This document shows positions 46,856 through 59,500 of a stretch of 64,000 nucleotides of DNA, piece by piece. The translations under genes were made by a program, and so were the position numbers. The stretch is from contig CAKMRJ010005745.1 of assembly GCA_928212115.1 (NCBI GenBank), positions 76,584,797-76,648,796 of the forward strand, written 5' to 3'. The number at the start of each line of letters is the position of its first letter. The stretch's first letter is position 1. The notes beneath the pieces are model-generated. The model saw only the letters and a list, made by a program, of their open reading frames with translations. It was not told the origin of the DNA and made no database searches. This stretch comes from Lactuca virosa (taxonomy: Eukaryota; Streptophyta; Magnoliopsida; Asterales; Asteraceae).

Positions 46856-48050
46856 ATGGTTGGAAAGGAAAATTGGGATTGGAAGATTGGTAATAATCAT
46901 GCAAAGAGTGATGCATGAAACATTGACAAGGTATATGTTGTTTTATTTTGTTTTTTTTTTTTTTGATTTTTTTTTTTTTTTGATTTTTTTTTTTTTTTAA
47001 TGAATTTTCCCCTAGACTTGAATTCTAAGAAATTATGGTCTATTTGTGATTGATTCAATATTGTTTCTGATGTTCATATGGCACATAAATTATCTAAAGT
47101 TAGGAAGCAATTTGCTTATGTTCGTTTCATTAAAGTTAAGGATCGGAGACAATTAGAGCTTAGTTTACATGATATTTGGTTTAGGAATTATCATGTATTT
47201 GTATCGATTGCGAAATTTGGGATGGGTGAATCATAAAAAAGGATGGATCGATCTAAGGAAGTTCATAAGGTAGGATCGAGTGGACTTCAAGAATCTCAAA
47301 AGGGTTCATATGTTAATGCTGTGAGAAAGGGTATGATTTCACCTCCTGTTAATGCAAAATTTACTACTCCCTTGGTTCTTGAGAGTAAGGAGATTTCTAA
47401 TGAATTTGCAATGAAACCATCAGTATTCTATCAGTATTCTATCAGGTTAGGAAATTTACGCTCATTCCAAATTTATTGCTTCTTCTCAAGGAAGATGGTT
47501 TTCATGAAATTACTCTTAGGTATTTGGGTGGAGATTTGGTGTATGTGGCTTTTGAGTCGGAGTTGGTGTGCTCTAAATTCAAGAATTTGCCTGCGGTTCG
47601 TGCTTATTTCTCAAACTTTAGACTGGTTGTTAATGATTTAAATGTTTTGCAGAGGGTTATCTGGATAGAGATATTGGGCTTACCATGTTGTGCATGGAAT
47701 GTTGTGGCTGTGAATAAGGTGGCGAGGTTATGGGGTGGCATTTGTTTTTTGGAAGATGATCTTCTGGATCCATTGGCTGTGAAAAGAGCTTGTATTGAAA
47801 CAGTGAGGACTTCCTTGAACAATGAGACTATTTGTATAGTTGTTTAACGTATTCGATATGAGTTGGTTGTTATGGAACTAAGTAATTGGGAACCGGATAT
47901 AGTTAGTAATAAAGGTGATCTAGATCGTGATTTGCCTCATCTTTCTGGGGACTGGGAAAATGAAGACTTTGTATTTGAAGACAATGAGGGTATGGGCTCT
48001 CCCTTTTTTGATAATCAAGAAAAAGAGGATGGTGTTGATAGTAATAAGTG
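46856..48050 (+). pseudogene. LINE ORF1 remnant (RRM/DUF4283-like)
   Basis: Upstream ORF of the plant LINE. Possible start ATG 46856, followed by NWDWKIGNNHAKSDA. An expanded T tract (46942-46998) then spoils the frame, after which an RRM-like stretch reads QFAYVRFIKVKDRRQLE and IWFRNYHVFVS. A second broken domain (47476-47847) contains RVIWIEILGLPCCAWN, typical of the DUF4283-like part of plant LINE ORF1. The last part (47863-48051) is acidic. It runs directly into ORF2 and binds element RNA when functional. Stops and frameshifts inactivate it. Present only in copy B. Confidence 0.85.
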
Positions 48051-48059
48051 ATGTGAAGG

Positions 48060-50744
48060 GGAACATAATCTAATAAAGGATAGAGGTGCGAGATTTGTTG
48101 ATCAGAAATGTAGATTTTACCAAACAAATTGGGTGAAAAAAAGGTGTTCATTTGGTTAACCAATCGCCAGTTCATGTTGTTGCTTCTCCTAAGTCTTTTT
48201 ACTGTTGCTTTAAACATAGAAAATCTTGTTCTCGACCCACTTCCGGCTACTGTTCCAACAACAACAGTAGCAGCACCAGTTGTTATTGTTGTTGCTGCTC
48301 CGGTACTGGCTGCTGTCCCGGTGGGGGCTAATGCTCATGTTAATGTTAATATCGATGATTGGTCAGATTCGCTTTCTGAACCTCCTGTTTTCAGACGTGA
48401 CAATTTTGAAGGTGCATCTCCTATTAATGTTAATTCTAGAATTTTAAGTTCTCATGGTTCCTCTAAATTGTTGAAAAAACGGGTGGGTCCCATATAATGT
48501 AGAGGATATCCCGAATGTTATCAAGTTGTATGTTGAGATGCGTGGGTTACTTGGTTATGATATGGAAGGTAATAAACACAAGGTTAGGCAGATTTTGGCT
48601 AGTATTGGTGTAATTCAAGTTGATCAATGAATTGTCTCTCTTTGAATATTTGCACCACCCGTTCTTTTTCCAAAAGGGAGTGTTGTTTTTGGGGATTCAA
48701 GAAAAAAGGATGACATAATTGGATTTGTTTAGAGTTCGGAGTATGTACGGTAATGTAAACTTTGATTTTGCTTTTACTAGTTCTCGTGGGAGATCGAGGG
48801 GTTTGTTATCGATATGGGATTCGAGTGTGTTTGTGGAGAATAGTATTTATTTTACTAGTAATTTTATTAGTGTAGAGGTTTGTGGGTTCCTCTGAATATG
48901 GAATGCCATATGTTGACTGTTTATACGTCTCAAAATCTTGCTGGCAAACAACAGTTGTGGGACTATATTTCCTCATTTATCCCTCTTCAAGGTGGTAATA
49001 TTATCATTTTTGGCAATTTTAATGTTGCTAGGTGTGAAGATGAAAGGTTTGGGTCTATTTTTTTTTTTTTCAAAAACTCAGCTGAAGCATTCAATGACTT
49101 TATTGATGATTATGGGTTGGTTGATGTTCTTATGATCGAAAGAAGTATATGAGAGTTGATTTTTCGGCTACTAAACTAAGTAAGCTAGATTGCTTCTCAG
49201 TTTCAGAGGAGATTTTTGATAGATTTCAAGCCTTGTAGGTGATGGTATTAGATAGGAAATGTTCTGACCATTTTCCTATTTTACTTCACGACCATTCCGT
49301 GAATTTTGGTCCAAAACTATTTAAATTCTTTAACTCTTGGTTAAATATGGATGGGTTGGATGAGGTTGTTCATAGTCATATGGATGAGTTTGTTGTTGAT
49401 CAAAGTTGCAGCAATTTTGCTTTGTTAATAAAATTAATTTAATCAAAAATAGAATATGTGAATGACATGCACAAGTTAAAGAAGTCAACGATTCGAAAAA
49501 AACCGCATCTTCAAAATCAGTTTCAGTTGATAATGGTTCTGCTTCTGTTGATTTGATGAACGAGAGAAAATAACTTCTTGAGGAGCTGATTAGGTTGGAG
49601 AAAATTGATGCTCTTGATGTTGCTCAAAAAGAGAAGGTTAACTGGTTAATTGAAGGGATGAGAATTCAAGTTTTTTTTTTCATGGGATGCTGAAAAAAGA
49701 AGAGGTGTCAGATGATGATTCGTGTGGTTTCTATTGATGGAGATTAGGTTACAGATCCAATAGTTGTTAAAAATCATTTTTATGATTTTAATGTTGCCAA
49801 ATTTAAAGCTTTTAATAATTTAAAGATGTCTTCCCGGAGTAACACATTTTCTACCCTCGGTTATGAGGCTGCTTCGGGTTTAGAAGCTGCATTTTCACCC
49901 GAAGAAAATAAGGAGGCGGTTTGAGATTGTGGTAGTGATCGAGCACCTGGTCCTGGGTTCTCTTTTAAATTTTCAGAACAGTACTGGGATATTTTAGGTA
50001 ATGATGTCATAGCTTTTGTGCAAGAGTTTTTCTTGAAGCCTATTATTCCAGTTGGTTGTAATTTGTCTTTTATTACTCTTATTCTGAAGATTGATAACCC
50101 GCTCCTGGTGAAGGATTCCTCCCCCCCCCCCCCCCCCCCCCATCAGCCTTATTGGAATGAAATTTAAAATTATTGCTAAATTTTTAGCTAACCGTTTAGC
50201 TTTGGTCCTTCATGATTTAATTGGGGTGGAGTAGTCAGCTTTTCTTAAGCGTCGTCAAATCTTAGACGACCTTCTTATGGTTAATGAGCTAATCATGTGG
50301 AGTAAAAAGAAAAAAAGAAATTTCTTTTTTTAAGCTTGATTTTGAGAAATCGTATGATTCGATTAGCTGGGATTATTTGGATCAGATTATGTCTTATATG
50401 GGTTTTGGAGATAGGAGGTGTATGTGGGATTAGGGGTCTTTTTAAAATCTCTAGATCTTCCGTTCTTATGAATGGAAGCACTACAAATGAATTTCATTTG
50501 TTTAGAGGTCTAAGGAAGGGGGATCCAATCTCACATTTTCTTTTTCTTATTGCCATGGAAGGTCTTCATGTAGTCATGGAGGATGCAGTTACTTCTATCC
50601 TTTTTTGGGGGAGTAAATGTGGGTGATTCTAATTTGAGTATTTGTCATCTCTTTTATGCAAATGATGCGCTATTTTTGGGTGAATGGGATGAGAGAAATA
50701 TTTGAAACCTTAATATGATACTTCTGTGTGTTTACATGGTGCCT
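48060..50744 (+). pseudogene. LINE ORF2 (endonuclease and RT) remnant, copy B
   Basis: Duplicate of 7420-10092 with the same frame breaks: the endonuclease around 48660-49280 (FGNFNVARCEDERFGS, SDHFPILL) and RT around 50120-50700 (RGLRKGDPIS, YAND in place of YADD). The poly-C run at about 50120 is roughly twice as long as in A (about 9480). It follows ORF1 directly, as in plant L1-like elements. The element is truncated on its 3' side at 50744, which is unusual because target-primed insertion normally truncates the 5' side. A later insertion or deletion is the likely cause. Confidence 0.9.
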
Positions 50745-52205
50745 TGTGACATCCCACAATTTAGGTCAAAGATTGTCAACGGTCAAGTTCACAGTAAATC
50801 TCTTTGTAATTTCACTCATTGAGTTTTAGTGCATCTTATGTGAAATAAATGAGTTCGTTTCAACTATTATAAGATAGCATGGGTATCTTACTTCCAAATA
50901 TGTAATCTGGCAAACAAATCAAACAGCTCAAACTGCAACCCTAATAATGCGTCTGAAAAACTGAAATTTCTTATTAAGCAGTTGTGAGCAAAACAAACAT
51001 TCTAGTCTCGTAGTACATATTTTCCTTTTTGAGAAAATATAAAGAACGTCCAAAACGGAGTTCGTATGCAAAAGATTCGACCCAGTCTATAGCATAATAT
51101 TTAATTTCATATTTGAAATATTTTTAGTAAAAATATTTATAAAAGTTGAAAAATCAGACTTTTTCAGCTTAATTAAATGCAAAACTTTAACCGTCATTTG
51201 ACGATCAGTATACCGGAATTCAATTCCGTCTGCGGTTCTGGAATCACCACGACCGAAACAATAAACAGGCACATTCATAATGATTTTTACACATCAAGAT
51301 CTATTAACATAAACAATCGAGAAAATAGGTGACGACTTTGGCACTAAAATAATAAATTGGAAGTACATTGCATGTACTTGTGTATAACCTTACAATATCT
51401 TTTAAAAGTTACCAAAAATCAATCCCAAATATGAATTTTTGTGTATACCTTACAAATTTAATCTAGAATATATATTTTTTAGATTTTATTTTATACAACA
51501 AAAATCATTTGTAAATCTTTCAAATTGCCAAAATCCTTGAAGATCAAATTTGGATCTGATTACAATCACGTTCACACTCTACCCTTATCACCCCTCACGT
51601 ACCCCCTCTCCCTCACGCAAACACCCTCAAATTCACTCATAATTTGCACAAACACATTAAGTAAGAATGATATGCTTAGTACATCCACACAATCTCTTCT
51701 GTATCACAAGTGCTCCAACCCAAAAATCTGATCAAAATCATTTCTTGTTGCTTCTAAATCTCATTCAAAGTACACAAACTATACATTCAAATCTCTCCAA
51801 AAAATGATACCTTCTTTCACTCCTGATTTCTACCTCATTCCTTCCCATTTCTGGATCGGAAGCCAAAGAAGAAAAGGAGGGGTTGGCACCGCCCATTCCA
51901 GCCTCCTCTTCACTTGCTTCTTCAATAAACAACAACCCTAAAGCACCCTTTACCTGTTGATTGATCGGAACTGCCACAAAGAAAAAGAGATGAACCAAGG
52001 AGGTTACCGAAGACCCTTTCCCTTCTTCCCGTCGAGCAAACACCATCGAACACACCAACTACGACACTATTGTTCCAACGAACCCTTTTTCTGGCCTCTT
52101 TCCCTTTGTAATATCTTAGCCACACCAAACCCCCTGCCTTCACACCCTCCTCCCGAGACAGAAGAGCACAAGATCTGCTCAAGCAGCCCTTGCTGCATTC
52201 GATCC
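50745..52205 (+). mobile_element. Putative LTR fragment of a gypsy element, copy B
   Basis: Duplicate of 10093-11545 with the same start TGTGACATCCC and the same loss at the copia LTR (52206). Confidence 0.45.
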
Positions 52206-53446
52206 TGTTGGATTTGGTGTCTAAGCCCATAACTATAATTGGTATGTACTTGATTAGATAGAAGCATGGTCCTTTTGGGTTTCCTTCACTCATACAACTT
52301 GACAGGATGACTAGTAGAGAGAGAGTAGAATTTATTATTTGAAATAATAAATTGGTACTCAAAATGATTTATTAATATATTACAAGGTTAATATATTATT
52401 TGGAAATTATATTATTAATTAATATTTAATCAGAAATTAATTTGATATTAATTTTGGGATTAAAGGAACTGATTAATAATGGAGGGGTTGTTTTGCAAAT
52501 CTTTGATAGTTGTGAAACTGGGCTACTGGACTACTTAATAAGGAGTGGACGAAATTATATAGGGAGACCCTATAAATTTTGTCCAAGGCCTACTGGTAAG
52601 AGGTCCATGGGCTGCTTAAGCCTTAAGCAGGAAATTAGGGTTTCCTCCAGAAACCCTTGCCGATTTTCTAGTGTCTCTCCTCTCATCTTATTGCATTGGG
52701 TGTATGTGACTCCCTTAGAGGTGCAACATTTGAGGCACTAAGCTTTCAAGAGACAAGGATCATCAAGATTGACTTGTTATTACTATATACCAGGTGAGGT
52801 AGTCTTCTAACCAGTGTTGTAAAACTCGCCGAGTTGGCCGATTACTCCTCCGAGTACTCGCTACTCGGCCCCTTACCGAGGCGAGTTGCAAAATCCCGAG
52901 TACTCCCCGATCGACCCTTACTGAACTTAGCAATGTTGTAAAACCTAGTCACGGTGATTAATATGTATAATATAATTAATGGTTTATTATTTAACATACA
53001 CATGTGATTATTACTAATATATATCTTAAATTTTCATTAACTATTCACGAAGTGAAACCACTATGTGTTTTTCAGTTTTTGTGTATTCACATGTATCTAA
53101 TTTTGTTATATATTTCAATAAACTTATGATTTTAACTTATGATTTTGACATATATAATGTCCCTAAAAATATTTCTCCATTAATTACGGAATCCGAGTAC
53201 TCCCCGAGTACTCCCGAGTACTCCCAAGTACTCGCTACTCGGTAGTCGACCGAGCAGGTACCGAGTAACGAGTTCTACAACCTTGCTTCTAACCCTAATT
53301 TTCTATATGAATTTCGAAATTGTATGCTAGATCTAGGGTTATTGCTTTGGTATTCAATTTGCAAGTTCAATTAGTGAAAAACTTAGATCCAAAGCAATTA
53401 GGGGTGCATGATCACATATGAATATAGATATGCTCAAAACCCATCA
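52206..53446 (+). mobile_element. 5' LTR of the copia element, with MITE insertion
   Basis: TGTTGGATTTGG...AACCCATCA. About 759 bp without the 474-bp hAT element and one 8-bp TSD. It lacks the roughly 75-bp segment around the TATA box that the 3' LTR has (60640-60715), joining CCCTTGCCGATTTTC directly. Confidence 0.92.
52812..53285. mobile_element. hAT-type non-autonomous element (MITE)
   Basis: 474 bp flanked by perfect 8-bp TSD CTTCTAAC (52804-52811 and 53286-53293), the hAT hallmark. The termini CAGTGTTGTAAAACTCG and (reverse) CAAGGTTGTAGAACTCG match at 14 of 17 bases. Both subterminal regions are packed with CGAGTACTCG-type palindromes and CTACTCGG/CCGAGTA words, plausible transposase-binding repeats. 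The middle is AT-rich and non-coding. The related 3' LTR at 60855 is the empty site. Confidence 0.93.
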
Positions 53447-53447
53447 G

Positions 53448-53459
53448 TGGTATCAGAGC
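53448..53459 (+). promoter_or_regulatory. Primer-binding site (tRNA-iMet type)
   Basis: TGGTATCAGAGC, one base after the 5' LTR. Confidence 0.92.
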
Positions 53460-54851
53460 CTAGGATGTTTTTCAATTGAATTGATGCAATAGTGAACTGT
53501 CCAAAGGAGAAACAAAATCGTTTTTGCTATCTGAACCCAGAACTCGACGAGTTCATGTATGAAGTCGATGAGTTGGATGATCTTGACGAGTCCATTAACC
53601 AACTCGACGAGTTGACTCGTCAGTTTCCTATTTTTTCGATTTTCAGATCTTATCTTGATTAGGATAATGTCGTTTTTACTGCCTAAAATCAAATTTTTTT
53701 TGAATGTTAATATGATATCCTTATCATAATTAAAGGATTTGGTTAAATTTGGATAATGATAAGATTATTTTGATTTAAAATTTAACCTAGTATTTTGAAA
53801 TGTTTTAAAATACACCCTTTTGGTTTTATAATTTAATTTTAAAATTAAAAGTTTATTTTAGGAAATTTAAATGGAAAAATCTAGAAGATATCTTTATGGA
53901 TTTTATTTATAATTTAATTAAAATATTGATTAAAAGACAATTAATAAATCCATATATGGTTTAAATGTAACTAAATTAAAAGTCTAATTTATTAAAGGAT
54001 TAAACCACTTAGTATTTTAAAAGTTTCAAATGCACCCTTATACTATATAAAATTAAAAGTCTAATATATTATATATGTATAAGAAAAGTTAGTCTTACCA
54101 TTAGTAGGCCTCATTCACGAAGCTGGTCTATAACAGGTGTTTAAGGAAGCAGCCTGTAAATTGACTGCCATTGGGTATCTGCTCTTCCCCCCCGCACCCT
54201 TGACTAGTGGAGGGTCGTGAGTCGAACGTGTTTAATAGGACACTAAACTCTCATTAAAAGTATATTGAATTATAAAGTAACTAAATGATTTTATAAAATT
54301 CTCAATCTTAGTTACTTTAGGAAAATGTGAATTTGATGCTAACCCATGAAATTGCACATTGCACCTTATTGGTCATTAGTGGAGTGTGTGTGGTTAACCA
54401 ACACAATAATATGGGACTAATATTGTTGGCAATGGGTTTCTCGTAAATTATCGTTGATCAATGGAGCGTGTGTGGTTAACCGGCATATTGATTAGGTGAT
54501 AAATGACGTCGAGAGTACCAAGCTAATTTGCATGGTTATTCACATATCGTTTGTGATCCTCGGCATCCCAATCACAAAGTGAGCATAATCAAGATTAAAC
54601 ATGCCATTGAAAAGTTCAGTGAATCTCAAAAGATCTAGGAATTTCATTTAAAACCTAATTCATTAAAAAAAATTCGTTTTCGTGATGGAATTGTTAAATC
54701 ATCATTTACCTACCTTCAAATAATTTGCTATTGGATTACGACATCCTTCTTCTGAATTGTAAATTATTGTGTTGGGTCCTAGCCTTAATATTTCATTTGG
54801 GTGTTATATTAAGGATTAAATCAACTCACTTGAATTTTATCCCTTTTGTAG
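53460..54851 (+). other. Long leader of the copia element
   Basis: About 1.4 kb between PBS and gag. It begins with a cluster of ACTCGACGAGTT-type palindromes (53539-53625), then AT-rich DNA, and a phrase GTGTGTGGTTAACC occurring twice (near 54385 and 54467). No coding frame recognised. Confidence 0.6.
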
Positions 54852-55618
54852 ATGTTTAGTTCTGACAACTATGTCTTCCTCAATCCTTTGGAAAAAGCTT
54901 TCCTTTTGAAGATGATCTTCCACGTGTCGATCAAGGTGGAAGATCATTCCATTCTTCGTGCATTGGTGGAACTGGAAATCATACTTCTCTTCCTCTACCT
55001 CCTCCAGTGATTCTCCCTGACCCACGTTTTTGTCGACTTGAAAAGTTCAAGCTCACTTAAGCCCTATTGGCATGCAAACACCGAGATGGAAGTTTTGTGT
55101 GTGCATGCGTCCTGAAGATGAAGTCGCACATTGACAGACAGGGAATGTTGGGTGTCGTTTTCCCAAGGAAGCTAGCTGTTGACTTGGTTCTTCAATCGCT
55201 TCCTGAGTCATATAGTCAGTTCGTTAAGGACTACTATATAACAGACCACTACGTGACCCGTATTGATCTGACATATTTGATAATTGCTGCTAAAGCAACG
55301 ATGCTTTGGCGTACTGGTCAAGCAAGTTTGTTTGGAAGATCTACCTCCCAAATGTCCATGGACATAGGCAATGACAACGATGATAGTCCATAAATGATTT
55401 CTTCTCCTAAGGGAGAGAAATCTGGCAAGGTCAAAAAGTTTGACCGTAAGAGAAAGGCCAATTTTGAGATAGTTTCACGTGTCACTCCTAAAGAGTCCAT
55501 CTTTCTCTATTGCCGATTGAAGGGGCATTGGAAGCGAAACTACCCAGACTACCTGATAGATCTTAGAGATGGTAAATTCAAATTGTATGGCTCTGCTTCT
55601 GGTACATCCACTATGTAA
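54852..55618 (+). pseudogene. Copia gag, frameshifted
   Basis: Starts MFSSDNYVFLNPLEKAF at ATG 54852. A frameshift near 54895 leads to SFPFEDDLPRVDQGG and PPPVILPDPRF. After a stop it continues as ALLACKHRDGSFVCACVLKMKSHID, LAVDLVLQSLPESYSQFVKDYY (capsid) and a basic linker. The nucleocapsid YCRLKGHWKRNYPDYL has lost part of the CCHC set. A stop at 55391-55393 and frame changes make it inactive. Same family as 24757-25382. Confidence 0.85.
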
Positions 55619-55689
55619 CTTTATTAAGTTCCTATTCATAGATTCTTGGTACATTATGTGATAATTTTCATTTTGATGTTTTGTAGAAT

Positions 55690-58010
55690 CTAAGAGAATG
55701 AAGGAAGCTTAAGAGGAAGTAAAGGCTAATTCTGATATGATGAAATGGATTTCAGTCACATGGTTCAATGATCAGGATTTGGAGCTGCTACTTAGGAGTT
55801 ATGATAGATTGCTTAGGAATATTTAGAAACATAGTTTTCATTTGTGTTTTTATTGTAAGAACAAGTTTTCCGCACATTATCAATAAAGTAAATTTTTGTG
55901 GTTTATCTTATTCACTTTATGATTACTTGCAATGGATTTATGAAAATTGGTGTTTATATTTATATTATTAGCAATGTTGAAAATGGATTTGATTCTTATT
56001 TTTATACCTTGTGGTAGTGTCATAATTTACGAAATAAGGAAGGATTCTCATCACCCAAGGTTCAACTGGATAGAAACTTGGAATCATACGATTTAAATTG
56101 TGTGATGTATGAGAAGCTTGATCTTTAGAAAATTAAGACTAAATTCCTTGTTCACGTGTATATGTGAGTCAAATGAAGGACTAAAGGATCTAGTACACAT
56201 TGATGTGAACTGGTTAGATCCACCACAAAGGACAATAAGTCTATTTATCATGATTTACTGATGGTTCAGTAAATATGGTTATAATTATAGGATTAAGTGT
56301 AATTTTGATTCTTTGAAAAGTTTCAAAGAATGGCAGAACGAATAAGAAGAATCTATTAGGCAGAAGATAAAAGTTTCTCCAATCTGAAGGGAAAGGAGAG
56401 TACTTTAGTATCATGCTTTATAATCATCCTAATGATTTTGGAACCATGTCACAAATGATCCTTCTAAGGACATCTTAGTGAATTTGTATGACTAAGAAGA
56501 GGAATCAGGAATTTTTGAAATGGTTAAATCAAAAGGATGAGTCATACTTCATTCCAAAATCAAGTTCTAGAGTCATAGTCTAGTTACTCCAAGTTGTACC
56601 TTGAGTAACATGTTCTAAGTAAGTTTATAACACCTCATGAAATGTGGAGTAGAAATGTTTTCTTACTATTGCACATTTGAAATTGGTAGTTGTGATGTGT
56701 TGGTTAAAATAAAGACCAACTAAGACCAATTAGATGAAGTGTTTATTGATAAGAACCCACACTAACTCTTGAATATTTGTTTGTCGAGGAATGTTCCTTA
56801 ACAGAGAATATTATATGTTAAGAGGTCAGTGGGAGTCTTAATGGTCTTGAATAGTTTTAGGAACTAATCAAGAATAAACCTTTTAGTTATCTTTAGCACA
56901 CGACCTGAGGTTGATAACCTATCGTGTTCGCATATTCTTGTTTTTGTGCCCATTCCAGTTGAGTTGACTATTCATGTGAGTTCTATGAGTTCTCATTTGA
57001 GTGCATAAGGCAGGGCACCTTGATCAGTGAAAGTATATTGATCTGTATGGGTGAGCTACTCAATAACTTGGAAGCACTGGTAGGCCCTTGTGTTACCGGA
57101 TGGCAAGAAATTAAGATTAAGCTAGTTCAATCCATATGAGTTTGATTTTGTCATAAACCTTGTCTTATGATAGTGGTTGGAAGTGACAAATTCACATGGA
57201 TATGAACACATACACCATAAAATCTAAGTGAAAAGAGGTTTCTCTCTAGTTCATGAAAATGATTGTGATGAAATGCTTTTGCTAGTAGATTTTAAAGGAT
57301 TGATTAATATCATTAGTGTTAGCAGTTGTGATAATTGTGTTCTCAAATTCGACTATGATTACGACATCCCTTTTCATAGTTCGAATTGTGAGAAAAGGTG
57401 TACGAGCTTGAGAAGTCTAGGTGAAGACTTATCGGAAATCATATCTTTGGTAAGAAAGTCAATCGGTATTGTTTTCTAGAAGTTCAGCTAATTTCTGGGT
57501 ACATGTCTAAGCTAGTGGGAGCATAATCGTTATGCTAGTAAGAACATAATTATTATGCTAGTGGGAGCATAATCATTGTGATGAGTGTTGCGAGTTAGCG
57601 ATGCTATTTATGGGAAACAAAGTTTTCAATTTGCAAAGTTGCAGAGTTTGGAAATTGTTTCGCTATAGACAGATTTAAAGGAAAAGATATTTATACTTCA
57701 TTTCGAATCTAAAGGCATAGATTGAAGTTTTAATTGAACTTAGTCATTAACATATAGGAATATCATGTTGAAATGTTTCAATATAGGAAATTCGATATAT
57801 GGAAATATTATAACAAGAAGTTGGTCTGATATCAGTTCTTTAAGGTATCATGAATCGAATCCCATATGCTTCGGGTATAGGATCGATTGCATGTGCTATA
57901 ATATTCACTGATTCTCATTTTTCGAAATGCCTAGAGCATTAAGAGGGAAAAAGGACTAGAACCAGATATGTCTAAAGTTGTTAAACAACTGTCAAGGACA
58001 ATATGAGGTG
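55690..58010 (+). pseudogene. Copia pol remnants, heavily decayed
   Basis: No intact frame. Pieces in copia order: integrase LVHIDVNW near 56200; SLKSFKEWQNE then GEYFSIMLYNH near 56310-56430; an RT start GFSLVHENDCDEM..VDFKGLINIISV at 57238-57320 (compare GF.Q..G.D.DETF.PV); and near 57850 a part resembling the RIPYASGIGS-type stretch preceding RNase H. YVDD and the RNase H active site are not recognised. The sister remnant is at 25430-26740. Confidence 0.65.
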
Positions 58011-58731
58011 TGCCAAAGATTGGTTGCTTGTGGACAGTTGGAAGTATATTTTTGGAAGGACCATATTGACATATTCTGAGTAGAGGTAACTCTTGTTCAG
58101 AATTGATAGTCATACGGAAATATGGAAATGTTTCCACAGTGGGAGTTAGTTATTGAAATCTGTGCGTAAGATTAGTAACTTTAAGGCAAGAAGGATGTTG
58201 AAGGAATGCTCTTTGAATGTGAGACTTCGTTTCCATGGAATTGTTTTTTAACCAATCTCCAATGGAATGCTTTGTAATATTATTGGCAAAGTCTTTGTGA
58301 CTTTGGTGCCTTGACATTACAAAAGGATCATTGCATATAAGTTTAGACTCTAACAGCTTATAGTAGTGGCAAGAATTTGGTATTCTTACACTTGTGATAA
58401 GGATTTGGAATTGTGAAATGAGCATCATTGGAAATGTGTTCAATTGATCTATTTCACAAAGAAAGGACCATAGATAAACATAGTGTGCATGTTTTGTGCA
58501 TGGCATGACTAATGTTTTAATTCAAGTATTAAGTTGATTAGTCGAAAGATTATACAATGAGTAAAGTCTAATTAATCTGGTGATTAAATAAAAGGGCTTT
58601 TATCTATATTCAAAAGTTTTGAGACCATAGTTAATTAGATTATTCTTGTGTTTCACTTCGCATGTTTTACTTCCCAGATAATTGGATTATTCAAAGTATC
58701 CATAGTCGATCATACTTTGGAAGTAAGTAAT

Positions 58732-59500
58732 TGTTGGATTAATGTCTAAGTCCATAACTATATTTGGTATGTACTTGACCCGACCCGGCATGGTCCATTT
58801 GGGTTGCACTTCACCGGCACAATTTATATGGATAGTCTTTTGAGAATAGTATATTTATGATTTATATTAATATATTATAAGTTCTAATATATTAATATGG
58901 AATCATATTATTTAATTAGTATTGATCAAGAATTAATTTAGAATTAATTAAGTGATCAAAAGGAACTAATTAAATATGGACTCTTAGATATATATATATG
59001 TGTAGTGGGCCAAGTTCATTTAGGTTGGGCTAAGTCTTCATGGATAGTCCATGGAGCTTTAACCCATGGATCCTAGGAAATGAAAGGTCATGGGTATTAG
59101 GGTTTAACCCTAATCCTCCACACTATATAAAGGGTCTTATGGTTCACGAAATTATGCGAGTGGCTAGTGTGGATACACTAAAGAGGGCAATAACCGATTT
59201 CATAGTGTGAGCCAAGTATCCATATTCTCTAAAGGTTTTCCAAGGTGTTTTGGTGATTTGTGATTCCACTTGAGGCTTCCACACTATTGGGGCTAAGCTC
59301 TTAAAGCTTGAAGACATCAAGCTACATCAAAAGGTATGTCATCTAACTAGAACTTTGTAGTATAGGTGCTTCATAATATGCTAGTTAGGATGAAACCTTG
59401 GAATATTTAATATTTGCATGTATAATAGAGAAAACATAGATGCAAGGTTTATAGGGTTGCATGTACACCATAGGAGTGTTAGAATGCTCAAAACCCAACA
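58732..59500 (+). mobile_element. Copia-type solo LTR nested in the copia element
   Basis: 769 bp, TGTTGGATTAATGTC...AACCCAACA, flanked by GTAAT (58727-58731 and 59501-59505). TATA box TATATAAA at 59124-59131. It shares the general layout and some sequence with the host element's LTR but is a separate subfamily. A full element inserted here and its LTRs recombined. Confidence 0.92.

Larger units (their letters stand above)
28907..52941 (+). repeat. Segmental duplication, copy B (longer, ancestral-like form)
   Basis: Counterpart of 1-12257. It keeps the 11.7-kb internal part (36347-48056) missing from copy A. Because the LINE ORF1 at 46856-48050 runs directly into ORF2 here, B has the ancestral arrangement and A is the deleted one. 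Small differences include a 14-bp unit missing near 30582 (present in A near 1670) and different CT and poly-C lengths. Homology may extend left of 28907 but cannot be tested in this window. Confidence 0.95.
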
